Shown: positions 1 through 9,936, numbered from the stretch's first letter. The stretch: DNA of 64,000 nucleotides from Nitratireductor aestuarii (GCF_014641695.1 NZ_BMIF01000002.1:124001-188000); one strand, 5' to 3'. The notes: generated by a model not told the origin, from the letters alone. Translations and numbers: made by a program.

Positions 1-142
1 CCTCTTCGCGCAGATCGGCGGGCAGCTGCTGGCGGCGCCACCGGTTGCGCAATGCAATTGCGACGGCGCGCTTGGCCTCATGCTGACCGATGATATAGCG
101 GTCGAGTTCCGAAACAGTTTCACGGGGAGAGAAAGTCGCCAT
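1..142 (-). CDS. hslU: HslU ATPase subunit, N-terminal fragment
   Basis: ATP-dependent unfoldase that partners HslV in the cytoplasmic HslUV protease. Only the first 47 codons are in the window; the gene continues off the left edge. The reverse strand reads [20 protein letters not shown] followed by [20 protein letters not shown], which is the invariant N-terminus of the family just ahead of the Walker A region. The ATG at 142 lies 6 bases after the stop of the UPF0314 gene, with a weak AAGAG ribosome-binding site, so it is very probably co-transcribed with hslV, which lies two genes upstream. Confidence 0.95.
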   Translation of the reverse strand, partial: MATFSPRETVSELDRYIIGQHEAKRAVAIALRNRWRRQQLPADLREE

Positions 143-148
143 TTGCTC

Positions 149-742
149 TTAAAGTCCAGATTGCCACTGCTTGATCGCCTCAGAAGGGAAAAGCAGCATG
201 ATTACATTCAGCGTCAGGTTATCCCGGATGGCATAGCCAACGCCGATCTCGAAGATGATCGCTATCGCTATTGTCACCCATATAGGTAGCCGCGCGGCGA
301 GTACAAAACCGAAGACCATCCACAATGAATCGAAGACCGAATTGATGACGCTGTCGCCGAAGTAGTCGAGCGAGATGGTCGCTTCACGGTATCGGTTGAT
401 CACCCAGTCGGTGTTTTCCAGCAGTTCCCACGCCACCTCGATAACGGTCGCCACAGCCAGACGCGTGCTGACGTTCGCTCGCCGCATCACGAGCCAGGTG
501 CCTAGATAGAAGAGGAAGCCGTGGATGATGTGGGACGGCGTGTACCAGTCAGCAAGATGCTGGCTGTTCTCACTGCTGTCGACCACGCCCATCCAGAGCT
601 TTACCGTCCCACATTCGCAGATGAGCGGCTGGCCCATGAAGGTCAGCGCTATGCCCTGGCAGGCGATCAGGGCCGCGGTGATGAGGATACCGCCAAGAAG
701 CACGTTTTGGGTGGACGATTGGTTCTCAACCTCACCGACCAT
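149..742 (-). CDS. UPF0314 (DUF2585) family membrane protein
   Basis: Function unknown. The 197-residue protein has about four hydrophobic segments (roughly residues 14-37, 70-88, 140-157 and 160-178), so it is probably an inner-membrane protein. Between them are conserved charged stretches such as [19 protein letters not shown], typical of the UPF0314 family of alphaproteobacteria. The ATG at 742 overlaps the TGA of the upstream acetyltransferase gene by one base (TGATG), which suggests translational coupling; a TTG three bases earlier is possible. It sits between the two subunit genes of the HslUV protease, but nothing in the sequence shows a functional link. Confidence 0.85.
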   Translation of the reverse strand: MVGEVENQSSTQNVLLGGILITAALIACQGIALTFMGQPLICECGTVKLWMGVVDSSENSQHLADWYTPSHIIHGFLFYLGTWLVMRRANVSTRLAVATVIEVAWELLENTDWVINRYREATISLDYFGDSVINSVFDSLWMVFGFVLAARLPIWVTIAIAIIFEIGVGYAIRDNLTLNVIMLLFPSEAIKQWQSGL

Positions 743-1263
743 CAAAACGCCTCGTCCGGATTGTCGATCGCCATCAGCAGCACGTCTCCATATTCGCTGG
801 TGCGTTCATCCAGGGGCTGGAAACCAGCCTTGCGATAGGCGGCGATAGCCCGCGCGTTGGAAGGATCCGGGTCGATGATCACCCGGGTCGCCCCTTCCTC
901 GAACAGTTCTTCCACAAACTGGGCGAGAATGGCCGAGCCATGGCCAGCGTTCAGCAGCTCTGCCGGACCGATCGAAAGGTCGACGCCCAGGGTCTCGAAC
1001 GGCTGGTCTGCATAGGGGTGGCCGTCTTCCAGATGAGGGTCGTACGACTGGAGATAGGCGATCGGCTGACCATCGAGCTCAACGATCAGCGGTTCCACCG
1101 AGACGCTGTCCATATGCTCGCGGATCTCGGCGATCTCCCTGACCGGGTCGCCCCACCACTCAGCCCAATGGGGTTTCTTGATCCATTGGGCAAGCAGGTC
1201 GAGATCAGCTTCCTCGACGGCACGAAAGTCGTAGATCGGCTCGGGCGAGCTAGCCTTCGGCAT
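742..1263 (-). CDS. GNAT-family N-acetyltransferase
   Basis: Predicted acetyl-CoA-dependent N-acetyltransferase of about 173 residues, resembling the AAC(6')/RimJ-like branch. The acetyl-CoA loop is visible near the middle ([20 protein letters not shown]), followed by [20 protein letters not shown], the classic motif B of GNAT enzymes. The substrate cannot be read from sequence; a resistance role should not be assumed. I prefer the ATG at 1263, which has GGAAA 6-7 bases upstream and overlaps the end of hslV by 14 bases; an ATG at 1284 is an alternative. It lies in the hslV-hslU operon. Confidence 0.85.
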   Translation of the reverse strand: MPKASSPEPIYDFRAVEEADLDLLAQWIKKPHWAEWWGDPVREIAEIREHMDSVSVEPLIVELDGQPIAYLQSYDPHLEDGHPYADQPFETLGVDLSIGPAELLNAGHGSAILAQFVEELFEEGATRVIIDPDPSNARAIAAYRKAGFQPLDERTSEYGDVLLMAIDNPDEAF

Positions 1264-1801
1264 CGAGCGTTTCCACGACGACATTATCGTTGGTGTAGAT
1301 GCAGATGCTGGCCGCGATCTCCATCGCCTTGCGGGCGATCTCCTCGGCGCTCTTGTCCGTATCGATCAGAGCCTTGGCTGCTGCCAGCGCGTAATTGCCG
1401 CCCGAACCAATCGCCATGATGCCCTGCTCCGGCTCAAGCACGTCGCCGTTGCCGGTAAGGGTCAGGGTCACGTTCTTGTCGGCAACCAGCATCATGGCTT
1501 CGAGGTTGCGCAGGTAGCGATCGGTACGCCAGTCCTTGGCGAGCTCCACGCAGGCGCGGGTCAGCTGGCCCTGATACTGTTCGAGCTTCTTTTCCAGGCG
1601 TTCCAGCAGGGTAAAAGCGTCAGCGGTGGCTCCAGCAAAGCCGGCGATCACGCTGCCGTCGCCGATGCGGCGAACCTTGCGTGCGTTGCCCTTGATGACC
1701 GTCTGGCCGAGGCTGACCTGGCCATCGCCGGCAATGACAACCTTTCCGCCCTTGCGCACGGTCACAATCGTGGTGGCGTGCATGGAAATCTTTTCACTCA
1801 T
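1250..1801 (-). CDS. hslV: HslV protease subunit
   Basis: Proteasome-like peptidase core of HslUV. The mature enzyme begins at the catalytic Thr after a short propeptide; here that is the first Thr of [19 protein letters not shown], about nine residues after the Met encoded at 1801. The Gly-rich [11 protein letters not shown] loop and Asp/Lys active-site residues are present. The start at 1801 is supported by AAGGA with 8-base spacing; in-frame Met codons further upstream look like leader sequence, and the Met at 1783 would leave almost no propeptide. First gene of a minus-strand operon that ends in hslU, divergent from hisB. Confidence 0.95.
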   Translation of the reverse strand: MSEKISMHATTIVTVRKGGKVVIAGDGQVSLGQTVIKGNARKVRRIGDGSVIAGFAGATADAFTLLERLEKKLEQYQGQLTRACVELAKDWRTDRYLRNLEAMMLVADKNVTLTLTGNGDVLEPEQGIMAIGSGGNYALAAAKALIDTDKSAEEIARKAMEIAASICIYTNDNVVVETLDAEG

Positions 1802-1881
1802 CGAATAAATCCTTGATGCCATTCGGCTTCCATTCGACATCTATGTAAGCTGCGGTCAGCTGATTGCAAACATCGCTTTCT

Positions 1882-1893
1882 GGTTACGTAACC
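1882..1893. promoter_or_regulatory. 12-bp perfect palindrome between hslV and hisB
   Basis: GGTTACGTAACC is a perfect dyad in the 151-base divergent intergenic region. It could be an operator for either operon, but I recognise no regulator with this site and there is no second copy nearby. Confidence 0.3.
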
Positions 1894-1952
1894 GTGCTAG
1901 CGTTTGTTGTTCACATGCTCTAAAAGGCGCCCGTGACGAAGAAGGAATGATT

Positions 1953-2561
1953 ATGGTCCTCGGCAATACTCGGGCGGCTCAGATCAGCCGCAAGACAAAC
2001 GAGACGGACATCAATGTGTCCGTGGAACTCGACGGCAGTGGCCGGTTCGATATCTCGACCGGCGTGGGCTTCTTCGACCATATGCTGGAGCAGCTGTCCC
2101 GCCACTCGCTGATCGACATGACGGTAAAGACGAAGGGCGACCTGCACATTGACGACCATCACACGGTTGAGGACACCGGCATTGCGATCGGCCAGGCCAT
2201 AGCAAAGGCGCTCGGCGACCGTCGTGGCATCATGCGCTACGCATCGCTCGACCTTGCCATGGACGAGACGCTGACCCGTGCCGCTCTCGACGTTTCGGGC
2301 CGACCCTTCCTCGTCTGGAACGTAGAGTTCCCGACGCAGAAGATCGGCACGTTCGACACCGAGCTGGTGCGCGAGTTCTTCCAGGCGCTGGCTCAGAACG
2401 CAGGCATTACGCTTCACGTGACGAACCATTACGGCGTGAATTCGCACCACATTGCCGAGACCTGCTTCAAGGCGGTGGCGCGTACCTTGCGCGCGGCGAT
2501 TGAGCCCGATCCTCGCCAGCCCAATGCAATCCCTTCGACGAAGGGTACCCTGAACGGTTGA
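1953..2561 (+). CDS. hisB: Imidazoleglycerol-phosphate dehydratase
   Basis: Catalyses the sixth step of histidine synthesis, dehydration of imidazole glycerol phosphate to imidazole acetol phosphate, using two Mn ions. The two metal-binding signatures are visible, [16 protein letters not shown] and [16 protein letters not shown]. At about 202 residues it is the monofunctional form without a histidinol phosphatase domain. Two in-frame ATGs occur at 1947 and 1953; AAGGA at 1942-1946 abuts the first but is 6 bases from the second, so 1953 is preferred. First gene of the plus-strand histidine operon. Confidence 0.95.
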   Translation: MVLGNTRAAQISRKTNETDINVSVELDGSGRFDISTGVGFFDHMLEQLSRHSLIDMTVKTKGDLHIDDHHTVEDTGIAIGQAIAKALGDRRGIMRYASLDLAMDETLTRAALDVSGRPFLVWNVEFPTQKIGTFDTELVREFFQALAQNAGITLHVTNHYGVNSHHIAETCFKAVARTLRAAIEPDPRQPNAIPSTKGTLNG

Positions 2562-2565
2562 GCTG

Positions 2566-3057
2566 ATGGCCATCTATTCTGTCCTTGAACCGCCAGTGAG
2601 AGACGAAGCGAGTCTCGCAGGAGCAGTCGTGATCAAGGACGGATTCTCGGTGCTGGCCTTCATCGCGCCGCTCATCTGGTTCCTCTGGTACCGCATGTGG
2701 CTGGAGGCGCTGGGTGTTCTCGTAATTTCTGCCGTTCTCGGCAGTGTTTCGATGATCCCCGGCCTTGAGGCTGTCCCGCTGCTCGGCGTCCTCGTTTCGC
2801 TCTTCATCGGGATGGAAGCGAGGAACTTTCGTGCCAATGCACTGCGCCGCCACGGCTGGGTTGATTGGGGCGTGGTCGTCGCCGCCAGTCAGGAAGAAGC
2901 CGAACTGCGCTATATGCATGAAGCGGTGGGGAACGGCGACAGCAACGATGGGCTTGTGGTTCGTGCCGATCAGGTCGAGCCCGGCGCAGGCCCTCTCAGG
3001 CCGTCACCTGTAACAACCCCTACCTTTGGTTTGATAGATTACCCACGAAAGGCCTGA
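2566..3057 (+). CDS. DUF2628 membrane protein of the his operon
   Basis: Unknown function. The 163-residue protein has hydrophobic segments at about residues 27-45, 48-65 and 67-82, then a soluble tail beginning with NFRANALRRHGWVDWGVVVA, which matches the DUF2628 family. It begins 4 bases after hisB and ends 4 bases before hisH, so it is embedded in the histidine operon. No catalytic motif can be seen. The placement next to hisB is a conserved rhizobial arrangement, but its relation to histidine synthesis is not established. Confidence 0.85.
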   Translation: MAIYSVLEPPVRDEASLAGAVVIKDGFSVLAFIAPLIWFLWYRMWLEALGVLVISAVLGSVSMIPGLEAVPLLGVLVSLFIGMEARNFRANALRRHGWVDWGVVVAASQEEAELRYMHEAVGNGDSNDGLVVRADQVEPGAGPLRPSPVTTPTFGLIDYPRKA

Positions 3058-3061
3058 CGCG

Positions 3062-3712
3062 ATGCGTGTCGCCATTATTGATTACGGCTCCGGCAACCTC
3101 CGGTCTGCGATGAAGGCTTTCCAGCGCTCTGCTGGCGATGCCGGCATTGACGCCGAGGTTGAGCTGGTCAGCGATCCTGAACGGGTTCGCACGGCCGACC
3201 GCATCGTGCTGCCGGGCGTTGGCGCATATGCCGATTGCCGGGCGGGGCTAAATGCGGTGCCAGGGCTCTTCGATGCCATCAACGAAGTTGCCATCGAAAA
3301 GGGCCGGCCATTCTTCGGCATCTGTGTCGGCATGCAGCTGATGTCGAGCCGGGGCCTGGAAAAGACCGTTAGCGAGGGCTTCGGCTGGATCAAGGGTGAC
3401 GTCAAGGAGATGACGCCTTCGGATCCAACGCTGAAGATCCCGCAGATCGGGTGGAACACGATTCACGTGAAACATTCGCATCCTCTGTTCGACGGAATTG
3501 CCACCGGTCCGGACGGCTATCACGCCTATTTCGTGCACTCCTACCATCTGGATGCCGAGAACAAGCAGCAGGTTCTGGCCACGACGGATTACGGCGGCGA
3601 GGTTACGGCGGTCGTGGGACGCGACAACCTGTTCGGAACCCAGTTCCATCCCGAGAAGAGCCAGGCCCTTGGCCTCCTTCTCATTGCAAACTTTCTGAAG
3701 TGGAAGCCATGA
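3062..3712 (+). CDS. hisH: Imidazole glycerol phosphate synthase, glutaminase subunit
   Basis: Class I glutamine amidotransferase that feeds ammonia to HisF. The N-terminal [13 protein letters not shown], the nucleophile motif [11 protein letters not shown] with catalytic Cys, and the His-Glu pair [11 protein letters not shown] are all present in a normal-length protein of 216 residues. The stop overlaps the hisA start (ATGA), consistent with coupled translation of the pathway enzymes. Confidence 0.97.
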   Translation: MRVAIIDYGSGNLRSAMKAFQRSAGDAGIDAEVELVSDPERVRTADRIVLPGVGAYADCRAGLNAVPGLFDAINEVAIEKGRPFFGICVGMQLMSSRGLEKTVSEGFGWIKGDVKEMTPSDPTLKIPQIGWNTIHVKHSHPLFDGIATGPDGYHAYFVHSYHLDAENKQQVLATTDYGGEVTAVVGRDNLFGTQFHPEKSQALGLLLIANFLKWKP

Positions 3713-4443
3713 TCCTCTTTCCTGCGATTGACCTGAAGAACGGTGAGTGCGTCCGCCTGAAGCTGGGCGAGATGAGCGAAGCCACCGTCTACAACACCGA
3801 CCCGGGCGCGCAGGCCCGCGCATTCGAGGAGCAGGGCTTCGAGTGGCTCCATGTGGTTGATCTGGATGGCGCTTTTGCTGGCACCAGCGTGAATGGCGCA
3901 GCGGTCGAGGCAATCCTGAAGTCCACGAAGAACCCGGTTCAGCTCGGCGGCGGCATCCGTTCGCTGGAGCAGATCGAAGCCTGGCTCGACAAGGGACTTG
4001 CGCGCGTAATTCTTGGCACCATTGCCGTGCGTGACCCGGCGCTGGTCAAGGAAGCCTGCCAGAAGTTCCCCGGCAAGATCGCTGTGGGTATCGATGCGCG
4101 CGGTGGCCGTGTAGCCGTCGAAGGCTGGGCCGAAACGTCTGACCTGACGGTTGTGGATCTGGCCCGCCGTTTCGAAGGCGCTGGCGTTTCCGCGATCATC
4201 TACACGGATATCGACCGTGACGGCGTGCTCAAGGGCATCAACTGGGAATCAACCATCGAGCTGGCAAATGCCGTCAGCATTCCGGTGATTGCGTCGGGCG
4301 GTCTTGCTTCCATGGCCGATATCGAGCGGATGCTTGAGCCCGATGCAGCTGTGCTGGAAGGCGCAATTTCAGGCCGGGCGCTCTATGACGGCCGCATCGA
4401 TCCGGCGGAAGCGCTGGCACTTCTCGGAAAGGTACGGTCATGA
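3709..4443 (+). CDS. hisA: ProFAR isomerase
   Basis: Phosphoribosylformimino-5-aminoimidazole carboxamide ribotide isomerase, the fourth step of histidine synthesis. A (beta-alpha)8 barrel of 244 residues beginning [17 protein letters not shown], with phosphate-binding GGGIRS and [13 protein letters not shown] loops and the catalytic Asp pair in AIDLK and YTDIDRDG. The start overlaps the end of hisH and the stop overlaps the start of hisF, both as ATGA. A longer frame upstream exists but lies inside hisH and is not supported. Confidence 0.97.
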   Translation: MILFPAIDLKNGECVRLKLGEMSEATVYNTDPGAQARAFEEQGFEWLHVVDLDGAFAGTSVNGAAVEAILKSTKNPVQLGGGIRSLEQIEAWLDKGLARVILGTIAVRDPALVKEACQKFPGKIAVGIDARGGRVAVEGWAETSDLTVVDLARRFEGAGVSAIIYTDIDRDGVLKGINWESTIELANAVSIPVIASGGLASMADIERMLEPDAAVLEGAISGRALYDGRIDPAEALALLGKVRS

Positions 4444-5234
4444 GCCTCAAGGCACGCGTAATCCCTTGCCTCGACGTCAAGGACGGACGGGTGGTAAAGG
4501 GTGTGCAGTTTGTCGATCTGATCGACGCGGGTGATCCGGTTGAGGCTGCGAAGGCTTACGATGAGGCGGGCGCCGACGAGCTTTGCTTCCTCGACATTAC
4601 GGCCAGCAGCGACAATCGCGAGACGATCTTCGATGTCGTCGCCCGTACCGCGGACCAGTGCTTCATGCCGCTGACGGTCGGCGGTGGCGTGCGCGAGGTA
4701 CAGGACATCCGCAAGCTTCTGCTCTCTGGCGCGGACAAGGTCTCCATCAACACGGCTGCGGTGAAGGATCCGGAGTTTGTGGCCCGCGCGGCTGACAAGT
4801 TCGGCAACCAGTGCATCGTTGTCGCGATCGACGCCAAAAAGGTTTCCGGTGAAGGCGAAACGCTGCGCTGGGAGATCTTCACCCATGGTGGACGCAATAC
4901 GACCGGCATCGATGCCATCGAGTTCGCCCGTAAGGTTGTGGATCTCGGCGCAGGTGAAATCCTGCTCACCTCGATGGACCGCGACGGCACCAAGGCTGGA
5001 TACGACATCGCACTGACCCGTGCGATTGCAGATGCGGTGCGTGCGCCGGTCATCGCTTCGGGCGGTGTAGGCAATCTGGATCACATGGTTGAAGGCATTC
5101 GAGACGGCCATGCGACCGGCGTGCTGGCAGCCTCCATCTTCCACTTCGGGACCTACACGATTGCCGAGGCCAAGCAGCATCTGGCGCAGGCGGGCATTCC
5201 GGTGCGTCTCGATCCCACGGCAAAGGCAGCCTGA
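4440..5234 (+). CDS. hisF: Imidazole glycerol phosphate synthase, cyclase subunit
   Basis: Barrel-fold cyclase that takes HisH-derived ammonia to make imidazole glycerol phosphate and AICAR. At 264 residues it shows the family N-terminus [20 protein letters not shown], catalytic Asp residues (CLDVKDG and [13 protein letters not shown]) and phosphate loops GGGVREVQD and [12 protein letters not shown]. It overlaps hisA by 4 bases and is followed 2 bases later by hisE. Confidence 0.97.
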   Translation: MSLKARVIPCLDVKDGRVVKGVQFVDLIDAGDPVEAAKAYDEAGADELCFLDITASSDNRETIFDVVARTADQCFMPLTVGGGVREVQDIRKLLLSGADKVSINTAAVKDPEFVARAADKFGNQCIVVAIDAKKVSGEGETLRWEIFTHGGRNTTGIDAIEFARKVVDLGAGEILLTSMDRDGTKAGYDIALTRAIADAVRAPVIASGGVGNLDHMVEGIRDGHATGVLAASIFHFGTYTIAEAKQHLAQAGIPVRLDPTAKAA

Positions 5235-5236
5235 TC

Positions 5237-5560
5237 ATGAGCGACTTCGATCTGAAAAAGCTTGAGGCGATCATCGCCGAACGCGGCCGATCGGGCGATG
5301 CGCAATCCTGGACGGCGCGCCTCTTCAATGCCGGAACGCCGAAGGCAGCCCAGAAAATGGGTGAGGAAGCCGTAGAAGCGGTTATCGCCGCAGTTTCTGG
5401 CGATCGGGAAGGCCTCATCTCGGAAAGTGCCGATCTCCTTTATCATTGGCTTGTCGTACTCGCTTTGGCCGATGTGAAGGTCGATGAAGTTATGGCCAAG
5501 CTCGAGTCGCGAACAGGACAATCAGGTGTTGCTGAAAAGGCTTCTCGCCCCCACCAGTAG
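5237..5560 (+). CDS. hisE: Phosphoribosyl-ATP pyrophosphatase
   Basis: Hydrolyses phosphoribosyl-ATP to phosphoribosyl-AMP, the second histidine step. All-alpha MazG-like fold; the metal-binding signature [13 protein letters not shown] followed by [13 protein letters not shown] is clear. The 107-residue length fits a monofunctional HisE (hisI must lie elsewhere). Last biosynthetic gene of the operon; coaA follows 43 bases later on the same strand. Confidence 0.95.
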   Translation: MSDFDLKKLEAIIAERGRSGDAQSWTARLFNAGTPKAAQKMGEEAVEAVIAAVSGDREGLISESADLLYHWLVVLALADVKVDEVMAKLESRTGQSGVAEKASRPHQ

Positions 5561-5603
5561 TAGCCTTGCTGGACCTGCTCCGACACAGGCATGGGAAAAC
5601 CGG

Positions 5604-6563
5604 ATGGACCAGAACGTCCCCAACGAGCGATATTCGCCCTACCGCTTCTTCACGGCGGAGGAGTGGTCGCAGTTCCGCAACGATACGCCGCTGACGCTAA
5701 CCGCCGATGAGGTTGTGCGACTGCGTTCGCTGAACGATCCGATCGACCTTGAAGAGGTCCGGCGAATCTATCTCTCGTTGTCGCGGCTGCTCAGCGCGCA
5801 TGTGGAGGCGAGCCAGCTTCTTTACAGGCAGCGACAGATCTTCTTCGGGTCCAACCATACCGTCAAAACGCCCTTCATCATCGGTGTTGCCGGTTCTGTG
5901 GCGGTTGGCAAGTCGACCACGGCGCGTGTGCTGAAGGAGCTCTTGCAGCGCTGGCCGTCGAGCCCGAAGGTCGATCTCGTCACCACCGATGGCTTTCTCT
6001 ACCCCAACGAGGTTCTGCGCAGTTCCGGCCTCATGGACCGCAAGGGTTTTCCCGAAAGCTACGATGTCGGCGCGATCCTTCGCTTCCTGTCGGCGATCAA
6101 GGCGGGTATGCCGAACGTGAAGGCGCCGCTCTATTCGCACCTGACTTATGACGTGCTGCCCGGCGAGTTCGTCTCCATCGACCGTCCGGACATCCTGATC
6201 TTCGAGGGCATCAACGTTCTGCAGACACGCAATCTGCCGGCGGACGGAACAGCCGTGCCTGTGGTTTCCGACTTCTTTGACTTCTCCATCTATATCGATG
6301 CGCCTGTGGACCTCGTCCACGAATGGTACATTGAGCGTTTCATGCGGCTAAGGGAAACGGCTTTCCGCAATCCGGAGTCGTTCTTCCATCGCTATTCCAA
6401 ACTGTCCGAGCATGCGGCGAAGGCGATTGCCGAGCAGCTGTGGCACAACATCAACTTGAAGAACCTGCGGGAGAATATCCTGCCGACGCGTCCGCGCGCT
6501 GACCTGGTTCTGCGCAAGGGCGCCAACCATCTGGTTGAGGAAGTGGCGCTGCGGAAGCTGTAA
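5604..6563 (+). CDS. coaA: Type I pantothenate kinase
   Basis: Phosphorylates pantothenate, the first committed step of coenzyme A synthesis. The protein (319 residues, close to the usual 316) has the P-loop [17 protein letters not shown] near residues 94-110, then [13 protein letters not shown] and [10 protein letters not shown], all diagnostic of prokaryotic type I enzymes. The frame is open upstream into hisE, but homology begins around [16 protein letters not shown], making the ATG at 5604 the natural start. Adjacency to the his operon is common in rhizobia. Confidence 0.95.
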   Translation: MDQNVPNERYSPYRFFTAEEWSQFRNDTPLTLTADEVVRLRSLNDPIDLEEVRRIYLSLSRLLSAHVEASQLLYRQRQIFFGSNHTVKTPFIIGVAGSVAVGKSTTARVLKELLQRWPSSPKVDLVTTDGFLYPNEVLRSSGLMDRKGFPESYDVGAILRFLSAIKAGMPNVKAPLYSHLTYDVLPGEFVSIDRPDILIFEGINVLQTRNLPADGTAVPVVSDFFDFSIYIDAPVDLVHEWYIERFMRLRETAFRNPESFFHRYSKLSEHAAKAIAEQLWHNINLKNLRENILPTRPRADLVLRKGANHLVEEVALRKL

Positions 6564-6590
6564 CATGCTGTTTGCGCTGCGCTGAGGAGC

Positions 6591-7211
6591 TTACGTTCTT
6601 GGCGGGGTCACCCGCCGAAGCGTTAGATTGATGCGTCCGCCATTCTTCAGCATCGTGGATGTGCCGGGGTAGATCTTGTCGACCCCGTGGAAGGCAAGCC
6701 TCCCCTCCCCGCCCAGGACGAACACATCGCCACTGTGAAGCTGGTACGAAGCAGTGCCACCTTGCCGCGTCTTTCCGCCGACGCGGAATCGGCAGGTGTC
6801 GCCCAAAGATATCGAGACGACTGGCGCGTCGAAATCCTGCTCATCGCGGTCCTGATGCAGGCCCATCTTGGCCTTCGCGTCGTAGAAATTGATGAGGCAG
6901 GCTTCAGGGTCGAACGGATAGTCAGACACCGCCCGCCAGATAGCCAGAAGCGTTTCCGGAATGGGCGGCCATGGTTTGCGGGTTTCCGGATGGGTCGGCT
7001 GATATCGGTAGCCGTTTTCCTTGTCCGTGACCCAGCCAAGAGGTCCGCAGTTGGTCATGCGGACGCTCATGGGTTTGCCCGTGCGCGGCATGCGAGGCGT
7101 ATAGAGAGGGGCTTCGGCGACCACCGAGCGGATCTCTTCCAGCAGAGCCTTCTGCTCGTCTGCACTCAGATATCCTGGAAGATGGCGGATGCCAGGAAGA
7201 AGATCTGTCAT
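6591..7211 (-). CDS. alkB: AlkB DNA/RNA demethylase
   Basis: Fe(II)/2-oxoglutarate dioxygenase that removes methyl lesions such as 1-methyladenine and 3-methylcytosine. The iron triad is complete: His119 and Asp121 in LHQDRDE and His175 in AFHGVDKI, with 2-oxoglutarate-binding Arg residues in RINLTLRR. Length is 206 residues. Convergent with coaA, with 27 bases between the stops. No Ada box or LexA-type site is evident upstream, so the regulation is unclear. Confidence 0.93.
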   Translation of the reverse strand: MTDLLPGIRHLPGYLSADEQKALLEEIRSVVAEAPLYTPRMPRTGKPMSVRMTNCGPLGWVTDKENGYRYQPTHPETRKPWPPIPETLLAIWRAVSDYPFDPEACLINFYDAKAKMGLHQDRDEQDFDAPVVSISLGDTCRFRVGGKTRQGGTASYQLHSGDVFVLGGEGRLAFHGVDKIYPGTSTMLKNGGRINLTLRRVTPPRT

Positions 7212-7257
7212 CTGAGTGCGCTCCTACAGACCCGTCACCGTCGCGGCTAATCGTCTG

Positions 7258-7713
7258 CTAATTCTCGAGGTCGGGAATACGCAGCACCTGTCCCGGGTAG
7301 ATCTTGTCCGGGTGGGTGAGCATCGGCTTGTTCGCCTCAAAGATCAGGTTGTTCTTGGCGCCCTTGCCCTTGCCGTAGTGGGCCTCGGCGATCTTCCACA
7401 AGTTGTCGCCCTTCTTCACCGTGTAGAACACAGGCGCCTTGGCCGGAGCTTCCGCCACCTTCAGTTCAGCCGCTTCCACCTTGGAAATGCCAAGCGTGTT
7501 GCCGACAGCAACGATGGCCTTCTCGAACACCGATTGGTCCGCAACTTCACCGGACAGGATGACCTTGTCGCCATCGACCTTGACGTCAACCTTGTCGGTG
7601 CCGAGCGAATGCGATTCCAGCGCCTTCTTGAGCTCTTCGGCTTCTGGCGCCTTCTCCTCGTCCACAAGGCCGAGCTTGGCGCCAACGGACTTCACAAAAT
7701 CGAACACACTCAT
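7258..7713 (-). CDS. BON-LysM protein (Kbp/YgaU type)
   Basis: The 151-residue protein has a BON domain (about residues 30-85, including VDVKVDGDKVILSGEV) followed by a C-terminal LysM domain (about residues 95-150, with FYTVKKGDNLWKIAEAHYG and KIYPGQVLRIP). This is the architecture of E. coli Kbp (YgaU), a cytoplasmic potassium-binding protein. No signal peptide can be seen, consistent with that comparison; K+ binding here is inferred from architecture alone. Monocistronic-looking, with 46 and 95 bases to its neighbours. Confidence 0.88.
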   Translation of the reverse strand: MSVFDFVKSVGAKLGLVDEEKAPEAEELKKALESHSLGTDKVDVKVDGDKVILSGEVADQSVFEKAIVAVGNTLGISKVEAAELKVAEAPAKAPVFYTVKKGDNLWKIAEAHYGKGKGAKNNLIFEANKPMLTHPDKIYPGQVLRIPDLEN

Positions 7714-7808
7714 CTAACCCTCCAAGGTTGTAGCTAATGGAGTGAAGATAGCTCTAGTTCCACCCGGAAAGCAAAACAGATTAAGCGGTCAATACGGGTG
7801 AGTGTCGG

Positions 7809-8243
7809 TTAGTCGCCCGTTACCTTGCCGCGCATCTTCTTGATCTGACCGCGTCCGGTCTTCTCCTTCAGGCGGCGTTCAACCGATCCCTTGGTTGGGC
7901 GCGTCTTTCGGCGTGGCTTTGGCGGCGGTTCCGAGGCCTGGAACAGAAGCTCGACCAGCCGCTCACGTGCATCCTGGCGATTCTGTTCCTGCGTGCGGAA
8001 TCGGCCGGCTTCGATGACGATCTCGCCTTCCTTGGTCGCCTTGCTGCCGGCAAGCTTGAGAGCGCGGATGCGCACCGGCTCCGGCAGATGACGGGCATTG
8101 GTAACGCTGAAGCGCAGTTGAACAGCCGTCGCTACCTTGTTGACATTCTGCCCGCCAGGTCCGGAGGAGCGGATGAACTGCTCGGAGAGCTCATCCTCAT
8201 CGACCCAGATTCCTGGTCTGACTTCGAGGGTGCCCTCTGCCAT
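7809..8243 (-). CDS. arfB: Alternative ribosome-rescue factor ArfB
   Basis: Peptidyl-tRNA hydrolase that frees ribosomes stalled at truncated mRNAs. It carries the class I release-factor GGQ motif (RSSGPGGQNVNKVATAV) and a basic C-terminal tail (PRRKTRPTKGSVERRLKEK and onward) that in ArfB enters the empty mRNA channel. About 144 residues from the ATG at 8243; the frame continues upstream, but that part overlaps the pckA terminator and the 3' end of pckA and has no homology. It is too short for RF1 or RF2. Confidence 0.93.
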   Translation of the reverse strand: MAEGTLEVRPGIWVDEDELSEQFIRSSGPGGQNVNKVATAVQLRFSVTNARHLPEPVRIRALKLAGSKATKEGEIVIEAGRFRTQEQNRQDARERLVELLFQASEPPPKPRRKTRPTKGSVERRLKEKTGRGQIKKMRGKVTGD

Positions 8244-8261
8244 TGCCACTTCATCCCCGTC

Positions 8262-8292
8262 AAAAGAAACAGGCCGCCTCAAGGGCGGCCTG
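8262..8292 (-). terminator. Intrinsic terminator of pckA
   Basis: On the minus strand, stem CAGGCCGCC (8292-8284) and GGCGGCCTG (8278-8270) enclose a 5-base loop, followed by TTTCTTTT. It lies 34 bases after the pckA stop. Confidence 0.9.
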
Positions 8293-8325
8293 CAAAAGAT
8301 GGATGCTTGCGCGTTGGTGTCAAGC

Positions 8326-9936
8326 CTACTCGGCAGCCTGGGGCAGCAGAGGGGCGGCGCCCAGAACTTCTTCTTCGACGTAAGCCGCGAATTTCGCGAA
8401 GTTGTCGACGAACATGCCGGCGAGGCGAGTGGCCTGTGCGTCATAGGCGGCCTTGTCGGCCCAGGTTTCGCGCGGATCGAGGAACGAGCTGTCGACGCCC
8501 GGAACGGAAACCGGAACCTCGAAGCCGAAGTTCGGGTCCTTGCGGAACTCGACGTTCTTCAACGAACCGTTGAGAGCTGCGGTGAGCAGCGCGCGGGTGA
8601 CGGCGATCGGCATGCGGCGGCCAACGCCGTAAGCGCCACCGGTCCAGCCGGTGTTCACCAGCCAGCAATCAACATTGTGCTTGTTGATGAGGTCGCGCAG
8701 CAGGTTGCCGTAAACCGACGGATGACGCGGCATGAACGGCGCACCGAAGCAGGTCGAGAAGTTCGGCTCCGGCTCGGTTACGCCACGCTCGGTACCGGCA
8801 ACCTTCGCTGTGTAACCGGAGAGGAAGTGGTACATGGCCTGGGCAGGCGTGAGACGGGCGATCGGAGGCATGACGCCGAAGGCATCGGCCGTCAGCATGA
8901 TGATGTTCTTCGGCTGACCTGCGCGACCGGTCGGGCTCGCATTCGGGATGTAGTCGAGCGGGTAAGCGCAGCGGGTGTTTTCGGTCAGGCTTGCGTCGTT
9001 GTAGTCAGGCTCACGATTTTCATCGAGGATGAGGTTTTCCAACACCGTTCCGAAGCGGCGGGTGGTGGCATAGATTTCCGGTTCGGCTTCCGCAGACAGC
9101 TTGATTGTCTTGGCGTAGCAGCCGCCTTCGAAATTGAACACGCCCTCTTCGCCCCAACCGTGCTCATCATCGCCAAGGAGGGTACGCGACGGATCGGCCG
9201 ACAGCGTGGTCTTTCCGGTGCCTGAAAGGCCGAAGAAGATCGCAACGTCGTCCTCGGTGCCAACGTTGGCCGAGCAGTGCATCGGCATGACGTTGCGTTC
9301 CGGCAGGATGTAGTTCAGCGCCGTGAAAACGGACTTCTTCATCTCGCCACCGTACTCGGAGCCGCCGATCAGAACGATCATGCGCTTCATGTCCATCGCG
9401 ATGACCGTCTCGGTGCGGGTGCCGTGGCGAGCGGGATCAGCCTTGAAGGACGGCAGGTCGATGATCGTCATCTTCGGTTCGAAGGTGGCGAGCTCTTCCC
9501 TTGTCGGACGGATCAGCAGGTTGCGAATGAAAAGCGAATGCCATGCGTATTCATTGATCACGCGGACCGGAAGCTCGTTGTTCTTGTCCGCACCGCCGCG
9601 CAGGTCCTGCACGAACAGATCCAGGTTTTCGGCATGCTTCAGCATGTCCTGGTAGAGGATCTCGAAGTGCTCGGGCGACAGCGGCTTGTTGTTGTCCCAC
9701 CAGACCTGGTTTTCGGTCAGGTCGTCACGGACGATGAACTTGTCCTTCGGCGAACGGCCGGTGTGCTGACCGGTCGTAGCCAGCAGAGCGCCGTGGGCCG
9801 TGAGCGTAGCCTCATTGCGGCGGATCGAATGCTCGGTGAGCTCCGCTGCATTGAGATTGTAGAAAACCTGGCCGGAGGTTTTCACATTGCTCTTTTCAAT
9901 TCCAAATGACGGGTTGCGAAGGCCGGTTTCGGGCAT
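8326..9936 (-). CDS. pckA: Phosphoenolpyruvate carboxykinase (ATP)
   Basis: Converts oxaloacetate to phosphoenolpyruvate, the entry step of gluconeogenesis. The 536-residue protein shows [17 protein letters not shown], the kinase-1a P-loop [17 protein letters not shown], and the metal/ATP motif [10 protein letters not shown] prefer the ATG at 9936 because the sequence after it ([14 protein letters not shown]) aligns with the N-termini of rhizobial PckA; an ATG at 9960 would add eight residues. It is divergent from chvI across 380 bases, an arrangement conserved in rhizobia, where ChvG/ChvI and carbon source affect pckA expression. Confidence 0.96.
   Translation of the reverse strand: MPETGLRNPSFGIEKSNVKTSGQVFYNLNAAELTEHSIRRNEATLTAHGALLATTGQHTGRSPKDKFIVRDDLTENQVWWDNNKPLSPEHFEILYQDMLKHAENLDLFVQDLRGGADKNNELPVRVINEYAWHSLFIRNLLIRPTREELATFEPKMTIIDLPSFKADPARHGTRTETVIAMDMKRMIVLIGGSEYGGEMKKSVFTALNYILPERNVMPMHCSANVGTEDDVAIFFGLSGTGKTTLSADPSRTLLGDDEHGWGEEGVFNFEGGCYAKTIKLSAEAEPEIYATTRRFGTVLENLILDENREPDYNDASLTENTRCAYPLDYIPNASPTGRAGQPKNIIMLTADAFGVMPPIARLTPAQAMYHFLSGYTAKVAGTERGVTEPEPNFSTCFGAPFMPRHPSVYGNLLRDLINKHNVDCWLVNTGWTGGAYGVGRRMPIAVTRALLTAALNGSLKNVEFRKDPNFGFEVPVSVPGVDSSFLDPRETWADKAAYDAQATRLAGMFVDNFAKFAAYVEEEVLGAAPLLPQAAE

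Noticed and set aside
742-1263. Aminoglycoside resistance gene
   Set aside because: The GNAT fold resembles AAC(6') enzymes, but the chromosomal hslVU context and lack of specific motifs do not support a resistance call.
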